Below are positions 49,701-63,900 of a stretch of 64,000 nucleotides of DNA, piece after piece. The position numbers were made by a program, and so were the translations under genes. The first letter of the stretch is position 1; each line of letters starts with the position of its first letter. The DNA comes from Todiramphus chloris collaris (Eukaryota > Chordata > Aves > Coraciiformes > Alcedinidae), in the NCBI GenBank assembly GCA_025345505.1, contig JANVCC010000062.1:15382774-15446773 (forward strand). Reading direction: 5' to 3'. Below the pieces are notes generated by a model, which saw only the letters and a list, made by a program, of their open reading frames with translations, was not told where the DNA came from and did not search any database.

Positions 49701-50633
49701 GTTCAAAACTAAGGGAACATAACTTAGCTACAGAAGCAAGACTTTTCTGAAGAAAAAAGGCATCCTGTTGCTTCACCAGCACACTAGGACTTAAAAAAAC
49801 ACCCCCATTTAAGGTGAGTTTTGTGCTGCGAGTTTTAAGCACACCCTGTGGCTTGGCAGTCTAGTCAGAAGGATGATACCACGCTGACTTTAGAACTATA
49901 TCTTTGAACAATATTCTCATGGGTGGTAAATGCAAAACAAAGTAATATCAACTGGCACTTAATTCTGTGAGCTCCCCGCTGACGGGGCTCCGCACTGAAA
50001 TGGAACTCTTCCTGACAGGAAGTCAGCCGCGAAGTGTGGAGACCTCTGAAAATAAAGTGGGCTTTAATTTGACACCCTGCTGTTTTACAGCTAGTCTGTT
50101 TAATTTGAGACTATGGAAAGAGGTTTAGTGCAGGGGGGGGAGTATGAGATTATGGAAAGTTCAGTGAGCGGCAACGCTCGTCCCTGACTTTCTACTCATT
50201 AGAAATAAGTGAACGCTTTTGTTCATGGAATAAACCAACTAATGGGTGTCTGTTTCCAAGCAGTACTGCTTAAGAAGCTCACGGTTTGGGGGAACAGGTC
50301 TGTTTGCTCAAAGTTCTGGCAGGAGCAGCTGCATTGTGCTGTGCAGTTTCTTGCTTAACCTTCAGTCTTATTTACACTCATCAGTGCCTTTTTATGCATC
50401 TTCACAACTGGGAAAATACCTGTCTCATAGAAGTTGTTGATGCTCTAATCTTCCAGTAAATATTGAAAGATAACTTAAGTTAAAAAAAAATTATAAAGCA
50501 GATTTTGCAGCAATCAATATGATATTGAGGTGTAAGTCTGTTAGGCTTTGGATTTGAATCAGAAAAATCAGCTCAATTTTTCACTATCTGATGAATATTT
50601 GAAAAGACATTTGTTTCTACTTAAACCAGAAAG

Positions 50634-50714
50634 GGTTTTTGTTTTGGTTTTTTTTGGGTTTTTTGGGGTTTTTTTAGTGGTGTTTTTGGTTGGGTTTTTT
50701 GTTTTTTTTTTTTA
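50634..50714. repeat. T/G-rich low-complexity block
   Basis: About 80 nt consisting almost only of T and G in GGTTTTTT-like units. The opposite strand is A/C-only. No retroelement body was recognised beside it. Confidence 0.9.
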
Positions 50715-52512
50715 ATTTGCTTGCTGGGTGCAGGGGAGAATTATCAATGAAAGGAGCAGAAAATTATTATTTATCATGCTTATTGTAGAAATATATAGGG
50801 ACAGATGAGAATAAAGCCCTGTGTTGCTGGGTGTTATATAGCAGTGGAATAATGGTTACCCAGAGTGTTTTAGTCTAAATGAGGACAACAGATGCAGGAA
50901 GGGAATGTAGTATGAATGTGGAGTGTAATGGAAGAGACACGTGTTAGTTTTTCTGCCTTTTTTTTCTTTTTAACTTTATTTCATTTAGCTTCTTTTTCTA
51001 TGAATCTTCTCTCAGATGTGGATGAGGATAGGATTACCCAAGGGGGAATGATAAGGGATAGGTTTGGACATCCTATCTTTTGAGTGAAGAGGTGGGATTG
51101 GCTGACACTTTGGTTTGATTCCCTCAAAGGTAGAGTGGGAGCAGGAATCGTGTTTGCTTCTTGCCTGCATTCGCGTTGAGAGTTTACATTGAAACTAAGC
51201 TACATTTGGAGAAAAGGGTAATAATACCAAGGGTCCTTTAGTTCTAGAGTAGTATTTACCTTGTATATCGTTGAGCTTTTTATTAATTAAATGTATTTAG
51301 TTAAAGCTTATCACATATAGAGCAGGAAGGTTGCTGCTGTTTGGTGGTGGCGATGCCGAACATTGTTATCTGTAGGATTGGTCCATTGCTACTGGTGCAG
51401 CTGGGCAGTAATCGGCACACTATCATTTTCCTGTCCTTGTAATTACTTGTCTACCTTGGAAGACAGTTTTTTCCATGCAGTGGTTTTACAAAAATTCCAA
51501 ATCACAATGAAACAAAAAAGCCCTGAAATCAAGAGGCAGTTGCTTAATTTTCCTGCTGTTTCTCCAGTTGTTTTCCTTTCTCCCTAGAAATGATGCTGGC
51601 ACTGCAACTTGATTATTTGGATTTCTTCCTGTTGTCCGTTTTCCTCAGTTTTTCTGACTTACCATATTCTTGCTTCCCATTGCTGCATATTTGCAGAGCT
51701 GCTTGGTACTTTGATTTTCTCAATTAATGTTTCAGATTTCTGTTCCTATTCTTATTGAAGCTGCTGTCTTTCATCTCAGCATTGAAAACAGCTGATAGTT
51801 AAAGGACCTGAGGAGGCAACTGCCATGGAAAAGGTTTGCTGCTAGATGAACTCAAACCTGACCTGTAATTTCATTTCTTGAGGAGTCATGGCAACAGCCT
51901 GCTAGTGGGAGGGAGAGAGAGACTGCCCAGGCAAATTGCTTCCTCCACCAGGAACTGTGATCCTGAAATCAGTGATCCACTCATTCAGTTTTTCCCCACT
52001 CTACAGTCTGGTGCTAAACTGGGACCAGAGGGGAACTGGAGTTTAACATAGACTTACCTGTTTCATCTTAATGTGACATTTGTTGTAGGGGCAAAATTTT
52101 ATTCATGAAGTCATGAGTTAGATCACTATAAAAGGCACATAAGAAATGTTTCCATATATGTGTTCATACGCTTTTGAAACTAGATGTAAAAATTAAGTTT
52201 TGATGGTATGCAGCTCTTGTGCTGTGTTATTACTGATGGCATTTTATTTATTTTTTATGACCTGCCTGATCGCACACTGGGATATTTTTGTAATTTTACA
52301 TGAACTTTCGGATTAAGCAATTCAAAATTTTTTTTATTACTAAAATCTCGTTTTAAGAATATTTGGTATCACCATAAATTATATCTGCAGCCTCTGTCAA
52401 GATTTTCTGTCTGTATGTAATTGTTAAAGATTGTGTGTGCTGTAACATTTTACGTAGTGTAGCTTTCATAATACTACATCTTGTAGTATAGATTTGTGTA
52501 GTTAGTAGAGAA

Positions 52513-52603
52513 GACAACAGTTGTCACTTGGAGAGTAATCTCATGGCATAAAAGACATTGTCAGCCAAGCTGACAGGTTTTTTTGTTCAGTATTTTACTG
52601 AAC
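52513..52603. repeat. Cluster of three short palindromes
   Basis: Three small perfect inverted repeats lie within 91 nt: GACAAC-A-GTTGTC (52513-52525), TGTCAGC-CAA-GCTGACA (52559-52575) and GTTCAGTA-TTT-TACTGAAC (52585-52603). Each could form a short hairpin. No function is assigned. Confidence 0.6.
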
Positions 52604-52879
52604 AGCATAGCACTTAATTATGCAAACTGCTCCAGCTCTGCATGTGTATAATTTATTTTCAGAATCTATAAAACCTTACTGTGACTTGAACTCAAACTTG
52701 AGTATTGAAATTAAACTCTCATTATAGGGTAGTTTTAGGCATTTACCACTAACAACATAATACCAGTTTATAGGAAGCTATGTTTACATGGAATATCCCG
52801 AATGGCTAAACAGCAGGGGAGTCTTCTGCTTTCAGTTAAAAAACTGCTGTTTCTGTACAGCTTATTTACTACTTCTTTA

Positions 52880-53220
52880 ATTCTTAATGTAGTGTGCGGT
52901 GGAATTGAGCATGCGAAAGTCAGCAAAGAGTTCTGGTTTCTGCGTCCAAGGTTATTACTTGGTGTACAATAATAAAGGCACTATTTTATTGGGTTAGTTG
53001 TAATTAACTTCAGCACTAGGCATTGATATAAATCATTCCTAATCTGTTTTCTTTACATTTTCATTCTTTTAAACTGGTTTAACATAGCTTCTTTCTGTCG
53101 TCCTTTTACATAAGGACTAGGGTTGTAATTGCTTTTTTGAATTAGGCTGTCGGAAGCTAATGTGTATGTTGATCCAAGAATTGATTAGGGAACGGCAATG
53201 AATTTCATATAGCACCTTTA
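52880..53220. promoter_or_regulatory. Candidate conserved non-coding element
   Basis: Non-repetitive intronic block with homeodomain-type cores (TTGTAATTAACTTC around 52998, GAATTGATTAGGG around 53178) and no coding signal. The inference rests on composition and motif density only. Confidence 0.25.
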
Positions 53221-53497
53221 AAAGATTGGTAATAAATACTGTGTAATAAATACTCTATAGCAGCGATCTGTTATACCATTAGAATTCAATATAGTGTTGT
53301 CATGCTGTGCAGCTGGAAAAATATTTTGGTATGAGAAACTTTGATTCTGTTTCATAGTTAAGTAGTAAACAATATTGTGGTCACGAGTAAAAAAGTGTTC
53401 CATCTCTTCCCCAGAGTATATCTTATGAAAATAGCTATCATTATTGTAATCTTTGTTTCTGTGTTTTATCGGAGGAAAAATACTGAATCACTTGTGA

Positions 53498-53525
53498 TTT
53501 TCTTTTTTTTTTTTTTTTTTTTTTT
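53498..53525. repeat. Poly-T tract
   Basis: A run of about 23 uninterrupted T residues with a short TTTTC lead-in. It could be read as a poly-A on the minus strand, but no retrocopy body was recognised on its upstream side in that orientation. Confidence 0.9.
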
Positions 53526-54019
53526 CTGCTCAGCCTTGATGCCAGCTAGGCCATGTACCTTTGTGACTGGTTTATCAATACACCCGCGTGCTGCAGCATT
53601 TGCAGTTGTTCATTAGCAGCATAGGATGGAAATAAGAGTTTCATGTGTTTATTGCAGTCACTTTTGCAACACTGAGCTCTTAAATTCTTCTTTTTTTCTG
53701 GGGCAGTAACAGACACAATCTCATCCCACCTTTATAGGTATGATTGCATTTGGAATACTTTCCCACAACAACGTGCTCGATGTTATTCCTCCATTCGAGA
53801 AGCTATCTCATCTGGTTGATTTTTACACAGCTTTCTACTAGAAGACTCATTACACTTTTTAATGCAGAGACTTGTGATTCTGTGACTTCGATTGTGTACT
53901 GTCGCTAACTGTTTTTTTGACAAAAAGCAATGTCTTTTTAATGGAATGCCAGCAGTAAATACTTTTTTATTATAACTGAGTGCGTTTGATAGTTTAACAG
54001 TCTTATAAAAATAATTAGC

Positions 54020-54470
54020 TCTTTTATATAGTTCTAATGGCAGCCTTGCACGTTTCCCCTGGAGCAGTCTCTAATGAACAGGCCTTGAATTTTCCAGTTG
54101 GGCTTTTAGATTCCCTGAGGATGTGACTTCAGACCTTGAAGGGCAGCAGCTGCCATTTGTCTTAAGACTGGAGTTGCCAAACAGACAGACCATGTACTAA
54201 TAGGACACATTTGTACAGCCTCAGTATGTGGAGCCCCGATAGAGGCCTAATGATGATCATCTGTTGAGAGCTTGTAGCTGGCCAGGGTTAGAGTAACTTT
54301 TATCACCCTTATTGAAATCAAAACCTCCGTATTGATTAGTGAGCCTGACTTGTTACAGACTCGCCACGTTCAAGATTTCATAGACAAGCCATTGTTGTGT
54401 GTGAAATAGTATCCATCGTTTAAATTTCAATAGTCAAACCTTTTTGATAAGTTTTCCCCCGACAAGATGT
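54020..54470. promoter_or_regulatory. Candidate conserved non-coding element
   Basis: The longest stretch in this intron that is free of homopolymers and balanced in composition. It has E-box-like GCAGCTGCCATTTG (around 54147), CTAATGATGATCATCTGTTG (around 54248) and GTATTGATTAGTGAG (around 54330). No protein-like frame is present. It is the most convincing enhancer-like block in the window by eye, but unproven without alignment. Confidence 0.35.
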
Positions 54471-57400
54471 TCTGAATTTTTACAATAGTCATAAATATTT
54501 TGCGAACTGTCTTTTCTTTGTGCCAAGATTCAGCGCACAGTGATGCTCTTCTGTAGAGAAAGGACCATGAATGCAATTACTGCAATTATTTTTTTCTTTA
54601 ACAATTTCTGATACTTCTTCCATTATTGGTTTATGGCTTTCAAATGTTCTTTGTCTTCTAGGTATGACTGTATGTATTGAGTAACACTGCCTCCAAATGT
54701 GTGTTCACATTACTCTTACACTGAAATGTATCACATCCTTGCAAATTTTTTTTACCTGTTTCAGAAACTACTTAGCATGTACTAATTTTGGTATTAAATT
54801 GCTACATAGAGTTTATAGATATGCTCTCCCATAGTTCCATGTTCCTTTTAGGTTTGTTTTTTTTTTTAATGGAGCTTTGTAGATTAAAATAATTCAAGTG
54901 TGCTTTGACTTTAAAAGTAATTTATGTTTGCAGATACTCTGTTTAACATGCAGTCTTTTTCTTTTAATTATGAAGAACCCAGCTGAGATATAACCTACTT
55001 TTCACTATATGTTCTTTATTGCTGGGTTCATTCAAGCTTGTAGTGGATGTGGTGCTGAGAGAGTGCTGACACCAAGTGCAAACACTGCTGAAAAGTTCTT
55101 GATAGTTTACTTTAGGCACTTAAAGATTAGTATATCTCTCTATGAACAAGTTTTTCATGCAGATTTGACCTTTACTCTAGGATATAATATGTCTCTTAGT
55201 CATATGTTAACACATTTTCCCACCCTGCTCCTTAGTGCTCCATTCATAGTTGTCAGTACCAAAGTCATCCTTCTCCTTTGTTTCATAATAAAAATGAATT
55301 AGTAAAATTCCAGAAGCTTTATGGGAAGGATGGATTAGCAGAGAACTTACTCTTTTTTTCCTTGCTTATGAGTGTGCATTTGAAGCGTTAGATGTAATTC
55401 TGAATTGTGGACTATGTTAACTTTCTTAGGATTTTTTTTTTAAGTTTCTGAGAAAAATGAATTATTAAGGTGTATGGGTGTGTATATATATATGAATGGA
55501 AGTAGCAGTACAGTTTGCTACAGTTGAAAATAGAGCAGTTTTCATCTGTTGGAAGTGTTTCAGTATTCTGTTAAAGATCCACTTTTACTTGTTTAACCAT
55601 CAGACCTGCTGATGGATTGGTCTTGAAATGTTTTTAAATAACTTGAATAACATATATTTGGGTTTAATTTTTTGAAATGTGATTATATTCCTTTCCTGTA
55701 AGTGTACAGGTGAGGAGGGATGTGTCCATTTGCTGCCTACAGGAGAGCACTTAAAATTACAAACCAACAAAAAGGTTTACCAAAACTATTTTCTTGGCGC
55801 TTGTTTTTAAAGAACTTCACTTATCTGGTGATGCTACATGATTAGAGAAATATTTTTGAGAGAAAATATGAGAATCAGGTAGTATAAAAGACTTATCAAT
55901 GCATTTGAAGACTGAAACAGCTACATGTGCATATGTAACTGAAAGGAAGTAAAATGGGACATAGAATTTAGTAACTAAAGATTGTTTTGTTAGTCTAATC
56001 TCATGATTGGTTATGGTCTAGTGTGTGTTGTAGTCTTTGGCCAAAATGTCTTTCCTAGACAAAGGAAATGCAGGAATTTATGAGTTTTACTAGAGCATTT
56101 GATACTGTCATATGACTGATCATTAGTTAGAATTAATTAAAAATAATCACACTGTAAAATAGATTAAAAAAAACCCAAGCTGACTGAAATGGGACAACAG
56201 TAGGTCACGATATAAACCTTGAGGAGATGATTAGTTTCTGAGAGGAGAGGTTTAAGACCAGTACTGTTTAATGTTTTCACTTAATGATCCTTGTGCACTC
56301 AGTAAGAATGTATTAATGAAACTTCTTGGTGCTACAGAGGACTGGGATATAAATTCGCCTATGGTGGAATTGTGCTGTGGCTACAGGAAATGCAGTACAT
56401 TATTCCACACAGGACTATAATTCAGATGAGGTTTGAAGTACTGTTTCAGGAAAGGATATAGTACTTGCATTTTATCTGCTTAAAGTTAGAACACTGGAAG
56501 TGCTTACAAATTCCATTAAGGAGATAGGTGAAACAATAATGAGCTAGGAAATTTCCGCATCAGATATATAAATATGTGAGTTATTTGTCTCCTTACAGCG
56601 GTTGTTTTTCATTGTAGCTATTTGTGATAGTGTTTAGTGCTTCTAGGTTTGTTTGGCTTTTCCTGTTTCGCTATTGAGTGTACGGTGACCAAAAGCATTA
56701 AAAGTAGATTATGTTTCTTGGTTACTAAACATTTATAGCTGTAGGAAATAATGGTCAATTAAGTACAGCTTAGAACAGGTATGAAATTATTGACTTTGTT
56801 GATCTTCCCTTACAGTCCTTCCTTAGAAAAGTGCTGGAATGTGTTTTGTAGTTACTTAGTTGCATTAGTGGTTGAGTTTGAGGCTTTTAACATGTTTTTT
56901 TTTTCCCCCCCGATACCCTTGAGAGATGGATAACTAAGATGTTGATATAATAATGCAATATGCATACTGAGTGTAATTGTTTGAGAGAGCATATACTTTG
57001 GGGAGATATTGAATGGATCATGAAAGATGATGACCATTAGTCTTTTCTTTCAACTATTAAAATTAGCTTTAGGGTGTGTTCAGCTGTGATTTATGAAAAT
57101 GTTGAGACTAACACTTTCTTTGATGTCTGATGTTGAGAAAAATGCTGAAAAGTATCATGATAAATGCACTTTCTTTTCAATTTTGGCAACCTCCATCTTC
57201 ACCAATTAAAGTTTCAAGTACTGTAGTGAGCTCTCTTTAAGAGCAGAGCAACAGATGGACAGTGTCATAAATGAAAAAAAATTATTTTGCTTTTCTTAAG
57301 TTTTCATGCATTTAAGCTAACAGAATAGTTTCGATTATCATCACATGAAGCTAAATGTTCAGAGCTTGCTATTACATTTAAAAAACTCTTAGGAGGGTTA

Positions 57401-57911
57401 GTTGCATATGCTGTTTTGTTAGAAATCTTAACAACTAAAAGACTTCCCTCCCAAAGAATAAATGCTTCTTATTTCAGACAACTTTCAGACTAACTTGAAG
57501 CCCTGTAATGGTGGACATAAGAAGGCAATAGGAAAGAACTTGGGGGAAGGATGGTGGTGGACAGATTAGTAAGACACATGTAGCAATAAGGACCAGTGAT
57601 GCTACTTGATGGAGCCTCAGAGCAGAGTTCAGAATTACAAAATAGCAAAAGAAAATGATGCAGTTGCTTGTGGGATGTTTGTGTATTTTCTTCTCCCCTA
57701 CATAGAATATGGCTTTAAGAAAGTGATACTCTTCTGTTTCTTCATGCCAACAATCTTTAGCACAAAATTAATCCCTTATATGGTTGCTGATTGTGGTTCA
57801 AGCTGCTAAAATTGAAAAGGAAGTGCTTGACATTGTAGCTGAAAATGTTTTTTCTTGGTTTTGTTTTTATACAACTCATTTTTGTCTTTTTTCTTACTTT
57901 TTTCCTCCCAG

Positions 57912-57976
57912 GAGTGGCAGAACTCTATACAAAAGAACGCTGGCCTTGCCTTTATTGAGCTTGTCAATGAAGGAAG
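57912..57976 (+). CDS. LRBA: LRBA exon M
   Basis: A 65-nt exon, phase 0 in and 2 out (codons 931-951 plus two bases). Acceptor TTTCCTCCCAG ends at 57911 and donor GTAAGT starts at 57977. It encodes [20 protein letters not shown] then G and the start of Arg, identical to human LRBA as recalled. The Val in ELVNEGR fits LRBA (NBEA has ELINEGR). The next exon, expected to encode LLSQTMKDH or similar, is not in the window. Confidence 0.97.
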
Positions 57977-60900
57977 GTAAGTCACAATATTTGATAGAAC
58001 CTCTCCTTTAACCTTCAAAAAGTTGTGTGGCTTACAACTTTTTTTTTAATAATATTTCTTCTGCCTTTTTGTGTTACTTTCTTTGAGTTTCTAAAATCAT
58101 GTTTTCACATTCTTTAATACTTGGGTTTGGTTCTAATACTGAGTATGGGGTTTTGCAGAATCTGAATGCTCTTTAGTTTCATTAAATATTTCACTTATCT
58201 GTGTGTCATGGATTTTCTTTCTTCCTGTCCTTGTGCACTGGTTAACGTTGAAACTGTAATTTGTATTCAGCTAATCTCTTGAGGAAGGGAATTGATATTT
58301 GGAAGACATTATAGCTAGGAAATGTAAGATAAGCCTCTGTCTCAGAAATTAGATTCCAGTTTGCTCATTTATTTCCCATGTACTTCTAAAAATAAAAAGG
58401 AAGAGAGTTCCTTTGGGGGGGGAACACGCAAACCTGTTAATATTACCAATGAGTTTCATGTTCTATCCATAACAATAACGTATAACACTGGAACTTATAG
58501 AAAGTGACAGAGCAGTTGATGAGGCCATGCTCTTTGACTTGTAGTGACTATTGAGAACCATCAATATTTTCTTCATTAGGAATTGATTGTTGAGGTAGAC
58601 TAAAAGCAATGTTTACTTTTTCTAAAGGATATATTTTTTTTTAAGATGTCTTAATGAATTATCTAAGGTGTATTATAAAAAATGCCATTTCTCTAAACCT
58701 AGATTATGTTAGCAAGTACCTTGAGCTAGTAAGAATCCCGGTAGAAAATAAATTTTACAGCTACTGAATTAAAAGCAACATAAATTACCACATATTTAAG
58801 TGCTATATAAATATCTTTTTACCATTGTAGATGTAGGAGAAACTGCTGTTTGAGTTTTTTCTTTCAAAATGCGTACACGTTCTCAAGATACATAAAAATA
58901 ATGACCATTGTAGCGGTTGCATTTCAGTTTACGGTGAGGGAAACACCATCCTGAGGCAGAAAAAACATTTTGCTACTAGTCTTGATCCCAAGGGCCAAGG
59001 TAAAGCAACAAGAGTGTTCAGTTACAGTGTTAAGATCTAGCCTGTAGTTGTTTCCTATTATGTGAGGCTGACCTATCTTGACCTTACTTATAAAGTGCCT
59101 GCTATAAATTTGGCCCTTGATTAATGTTTTATTAGCATAGATAACATAGAGATCCCACACACATGTAAACCACAATGTGAGATTCATCTGTGTAAGATGA
59201 TTATGCTGAACAAATCAGCTGCTGAGACTGAGTTGTAAGTAGCAGTTCCCTAGTAGATGCTCAGCTTGTCCAGGTCACGCTTTCAGACAGCATTCTGTCT
59301 GTAAACTGTTAGGAATGGACTATTTTATTTTACAAACCTGCAGTGACCATCACAGACAGATGGAATCACTCCCCCCCACCTCCACAAACAACGTCAATAA
59401 CTTACAGTCTAACCTTAGCGGAGTGGTTGTCTCGGGGACAAATGATCCCTTGAAGACTGCTAAGTGTGGTTTTGGTTAGCAGAAAATATGCAAGTAGCTG
59501 TTACTTCATTTTGTTTCTGACTCGTAGCAAAGTTGGTTTTTTTAGGAAGTAGGAACATGACTTTTGTTTTTGGGAAGAGGGGATTCATTTCTTTAAAATG
59601 GCTCCTTTTATCTTTCTCCGTTTTCCTCCATTGCTGTTTATAGGACCCTGTAAAGTTACTGCTGAACTGGTCATTGAGGTGCTTTGAGCCTTTCCAGCAT
59701 TCACTAAAATTAAACTATTACCCTTCGTATGACACGAACTATAGCCCAGAACTACTCTTCTATTTATGTAGTTGCAGGTTATTTTTCTTGCACATCTACT
59801 CAAACACCAAAACGTTTCAGGCCTTACATTTTATTGGATTTGTTGCTATTTTACATATTTTTGCCATAAGATTATATTCTTAAAAATTCCAGAAACCTAT
59901 AAACAAAAATAGCTGAACGATACGGATTTGGACTTTAACTTCATAGTTGTGTAATAGCATCTGAATTTTGCGATGCTTTCTGTAAGTACTCCAGAGAAGA
60001 ATACAAGGAAATTGTCGGGTAGGACAACTGTTTTCAGCAAATAAGGAAGGATGTCTCTGTGGGTACCACAACATGAGGAGTGTTAGAATGAATAAAATTA
60101 AGGACTGGAAGAGCTGCCTGGAATCTGTGGAGTCACAGAATTGATATTGTCTGCTGTCTTGGTCATCCTATAACCTTTGTAAACCAGGGTTTTATTCCCA
60201 CTTATAATTACTATTTTTTGGACTAACAATGCCAGAGGATATTCCAGTTGGAAGTGTGCTTTACTGTTCTTATGAGGCAAACATGACAAGTGAAAAAACC
60301 TTTCTCTAAAAGGAGGAGGTCTAGAAAAAGAGGTCTAAATTTCTTCTTAAACTTACTTTCAAATATATGTTTTGCTTTTATGTGAAAGGTATGAATGTAC
60401 CTCTCTTTCTCACAGCAGTTGCAAGTTTTATGTTTAGGCTTGCCATGTTTTGGCTAGGGTTCCCTGGACAGAAATATGTGCAGAAAGTTTGCCTCTGGGG
60501 CTCATAAGAATCCACAGTGTGTGTGCTGCATTCAGAATGTGTTGGTCTGAATTTCATCGTGTTCATGAGTAACTAATGTGTTACACATACAGCTGCTCCC
60601 AGGCTTTCCAGATATACCAGGTCTGCTGCATATGTCTACCAGAACTGATTTGTTTGTGCCCAGTGAAATTTTGCATCTTGTACTGAAAAAGTCCTCTAAA
60701 CAGGAGACTTAATATGTATGTGAAAATACAGAATTGTAAACGTACGTAAAACTGAAATACACAAGTGAAGTCTTCTGAAGGCCAGGTTACAAGCATAGTG
60801 AAAAAAAAAAACCAACTGTGTAGAAAAACAAGACAGTACAGAATGTAAAAGCAAAGCTAAAGGAGCAGATACTGGAAAATAACCTCTTCTGTGCATGAAA

Positions 60901-63900
60901 AGAAATGCCTAATTCAGTACATTGCTACATGGAACAATAATCTGTTTTTAATAAAAATGAGTAAGTATTGTTCACTATTATTGTAATGTCTGGGAACACT
61001 ATTACTGCTCTTTGAAACCTTCTTCAAAAGGTGGCTGCACCCTCTGCTTCTCGATGTCTTGAGCCATCTGTGCAGCAGAAGTATAGATTGCAAAATGTTT
61101 TCCTTAGCCTGCTGAACTTCTGTCAGTCTAGATTTCAGTCTCCGTGCTTGCCTTTCACCTTGTGTCCTCTCTTAAAGGATAGTCTGTTTTGGAGCCTCAA
61201 CCCCGGAGCTTGCTGATGAGGGGATTTGTTCACCAGAGCTATCCTTTTTGTGTGATTTGGTTCACTGTCATGGCCAGTCCTCTCCTTTGGAGTCTTCCAA
61301 GATGTCCAGACACATTTCTTTTTTTCCACCCTGAAACCAATTAATTATGTTTCCGACTTCTGCAGGAGATGGTCAAGCTGTTATTTTTGAACTTAAAAAA
61401 AAGGCAGCTTTGTTTTGCTTCCTTGCATGTACAAACGTCTCTTTTGTTAGACTCTCATTTCCTTTACTTGACTAGTTAGCCAACAGCTCCTTTGCTCTGT
61501 GAAGGTTAAAACTGTCTCCTGTCGCTTTGATTCATTAGCACACTTTAGTGTGAAACATCTCTTATGCTAGCCCTTGTTTTCTGTATCAGCCAGTGCACTA
61601 ACAGACGTACTCGAGCTTGAGACTAGGCGTGACAGTTATTATCCCCTTTGGGGTGATAATGGGTTTGGCATGGCAGGGGTTGAGGGATCAGTCTCCTAAG
61701 CATGCTGCAGCAATTATTCTTTCTGATTTTCAGTTGAGCAGACTTTTGAAGATGCTTAATTTGAATTTCCTCAAGCATAGGTGTCTTGGTCATTGAAAGA
61801 ATTAAATGCTGTGTTCTATGCATACATGTTTATACATCTGTTAATGAATATTCAGAAAGCCCTTGCTATAAAAAACTGTCACACAGAATTTGGTTGAAAG
61901 ATAACCCATTAAACTAGCAGAACACATGTATAATTTCCTCTGCTTTGCCTTGCCCTTTCAAATTCTTAACTCAAAACTTAAGGGTTCACAAGTGTATCCA
62001 GAAGTTTTTTGTCATTGCTAGTTTCTCTATTGTCTAATGAGGAATGAAATCTAACCAAAAATTTCGTGATGTTTTGGAGGATTCTCCACCTATATTGCAA
62101 ATTCTCTTAGGGTTTTCAGTGCAGTTCAAGACAGATTCTTTTTTTTTTTAATATATATTTTTTCTTTTTCAAAAAAGATGCTTACAAGGGCTTTTTTCCT
62201 CTGTTGGACATAAAACTTGTATAAAATGAATATTTTCTGAGAAACTCTAGCTTTCTATTAAAAAAAAATCATTGGAATTATTCAATGAATTCAAAAATTA
62301 CTGGGAGGAGGAGGAACACACAGCATGCAAAGCTAACATCCCTAGCAAGCAAAAGTTCTGACAACAAACCAAGAAAACCCTCAAACCTCTCCAGAAATAA
62401 CCAAATGTAATGAGTACTATTATCCTAATACATAACATCCAGTAGTATAAATTGTGGAATGCTGTGATCATCTGTATTTCTATAGCGTTCTGGTTTGCTC
62501 AGTTTTTGGGGTTTTTTGTTGTTTTCTTTTTTTTAAGGAATTGTACTAAGAAAATCTGAACATATGTCACCTGCTGTTCCTTTTCTTAAATTGCATGTAT
62601 TACTTTTGACTGGCCATAGAGGCAAATATTTTTTAATATTGAAATAGTTGGCAATCAAACTAGTTGGCCAATTACTTGCACACTTTCCTTATGGGAAAAT
62701 AGAGGACAGATGTAGGCTGCTCCTTGCAATAGCACGGTGACTCTCGGGGAGTGAGTGTTAGAGAATGTGTTGCCATAGGAGCAGCTACTGTGGTGGAAAA
62801 TAGTTAGAAAAATACAAATATTAATGAAAAAAATGAATGATAACTGAGAGACTTGCACTTTGTGCGTAAGTGACCAAAAAAGGCTCAGGGGGAAAAAAAC
62901 CAAAAATGTAGTAGTGTCCAAACTGGAATTGCTTACTACCAGTCTGCTCCCCTTAGTGCAGCTCCTTGCCCTGAGATTCTGAAAACATACAACCTGCACC
63001 TAAGGCTTGATTTTAAGAGGAAAAAAGGTGTTTCCCGAATTTCCTTGCTTTTTATTTTTAGCAACCCATTCTATTTAAACCCTAGGTTTTGTAGAAGGGA
63101 TTTTCAGCGATTCATTTTCAGACTTTTTTGTTATTCTGCTTTCATAGCAGAAGCAGCTTTGTTAATGTGTGAATTTGAAGTACAGAAAATCATTAGGCTA
63201 GGCTTTAAACAACATCTTTGTGCTGAAAAGTAGAAATTGTAGCGTGGATGTGTTCTGGGGACAGATAAGTGAGTTGAGGTGGAGTTCCTGATGCTACGTG
63301 ACTTTTTGCGCGCTCACACGCTACAGTATCATGTGATGTACAAACCATGAGTAAACCAGGTCATTTCACCTGAGTTTTATTTGATTATCTGTGCATGGGT
63401 TTAAATTGTAACTGGGAGAATGATCCGTGCTGTAACTTAGAGTAAGCAGAAGGTTTTTTTTAGGAGGGCTATCTCTTAATCATTAAAAAATTAATAATAG
63501 CTTTTATTATTGAAGATACTAGTAACTTTGGAGAGGATGTATGAGGCAAGGGTATGTTTTGCTTGTGAGAATACATCATTAATTTGCTGGGTCTATGAAA
63601 AAGCAAAAATATAAAACATTTTTGAGCGCCAGGGAATTCTTAAATGTTTATGTAGAAAGTTTTTCAGTAATATCTGCTTTTAAAAAATAAATTAATGCGT
63701 GTGTAGCAAGATACTTATACTGCATTCTGTGTATATACATATACTGTACCAGTGCTGTCTGAAAAAGTTCAGAAATCATGTGTCATGCTGTCCTGAGGTC
63801 TCTCTCAGAAGGTGAACACAACCTCAGATGGGTTTTCACTGGGCTCTGGCTTGTCCTAAGTGATTAATCCAGATAGAGAAGACTGGGTTTGAGTGTCCCT

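Larger units (their letters stand above)
40196..57911 (+). other. LRBA: LRBA intron L-M (17.7 kb)
   Basis: The largest complete intron in the window (GTGAGG ... TTTCCTCCCAG). Contents seen: T-rich tracts (40849-40880, 41719-41738, 53498-53525), a C13/T-rich block (42281-42346), a T/G-rich block (50634-50714), a cluster of small palindromes (52513-52603) and three non-repetitive blocks resembling conserved non-coding elements (43400-43745, 52880-53220, 54020-54470). No exon, RNA gene or interspersed repeat was recognised. The single-exon MAB21L2 gene, nested in an LRBA intron in other vertebrates, is not here. Confidence 0.85.

Noticed and set aside
40196-57911. Possible nested MAB21L2 gene
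   Set aside because: MAB21L2 is a single exon of about 359 codons nested in an LRBA intron in other vertebrates; no open frame of that size or sequence is present here.
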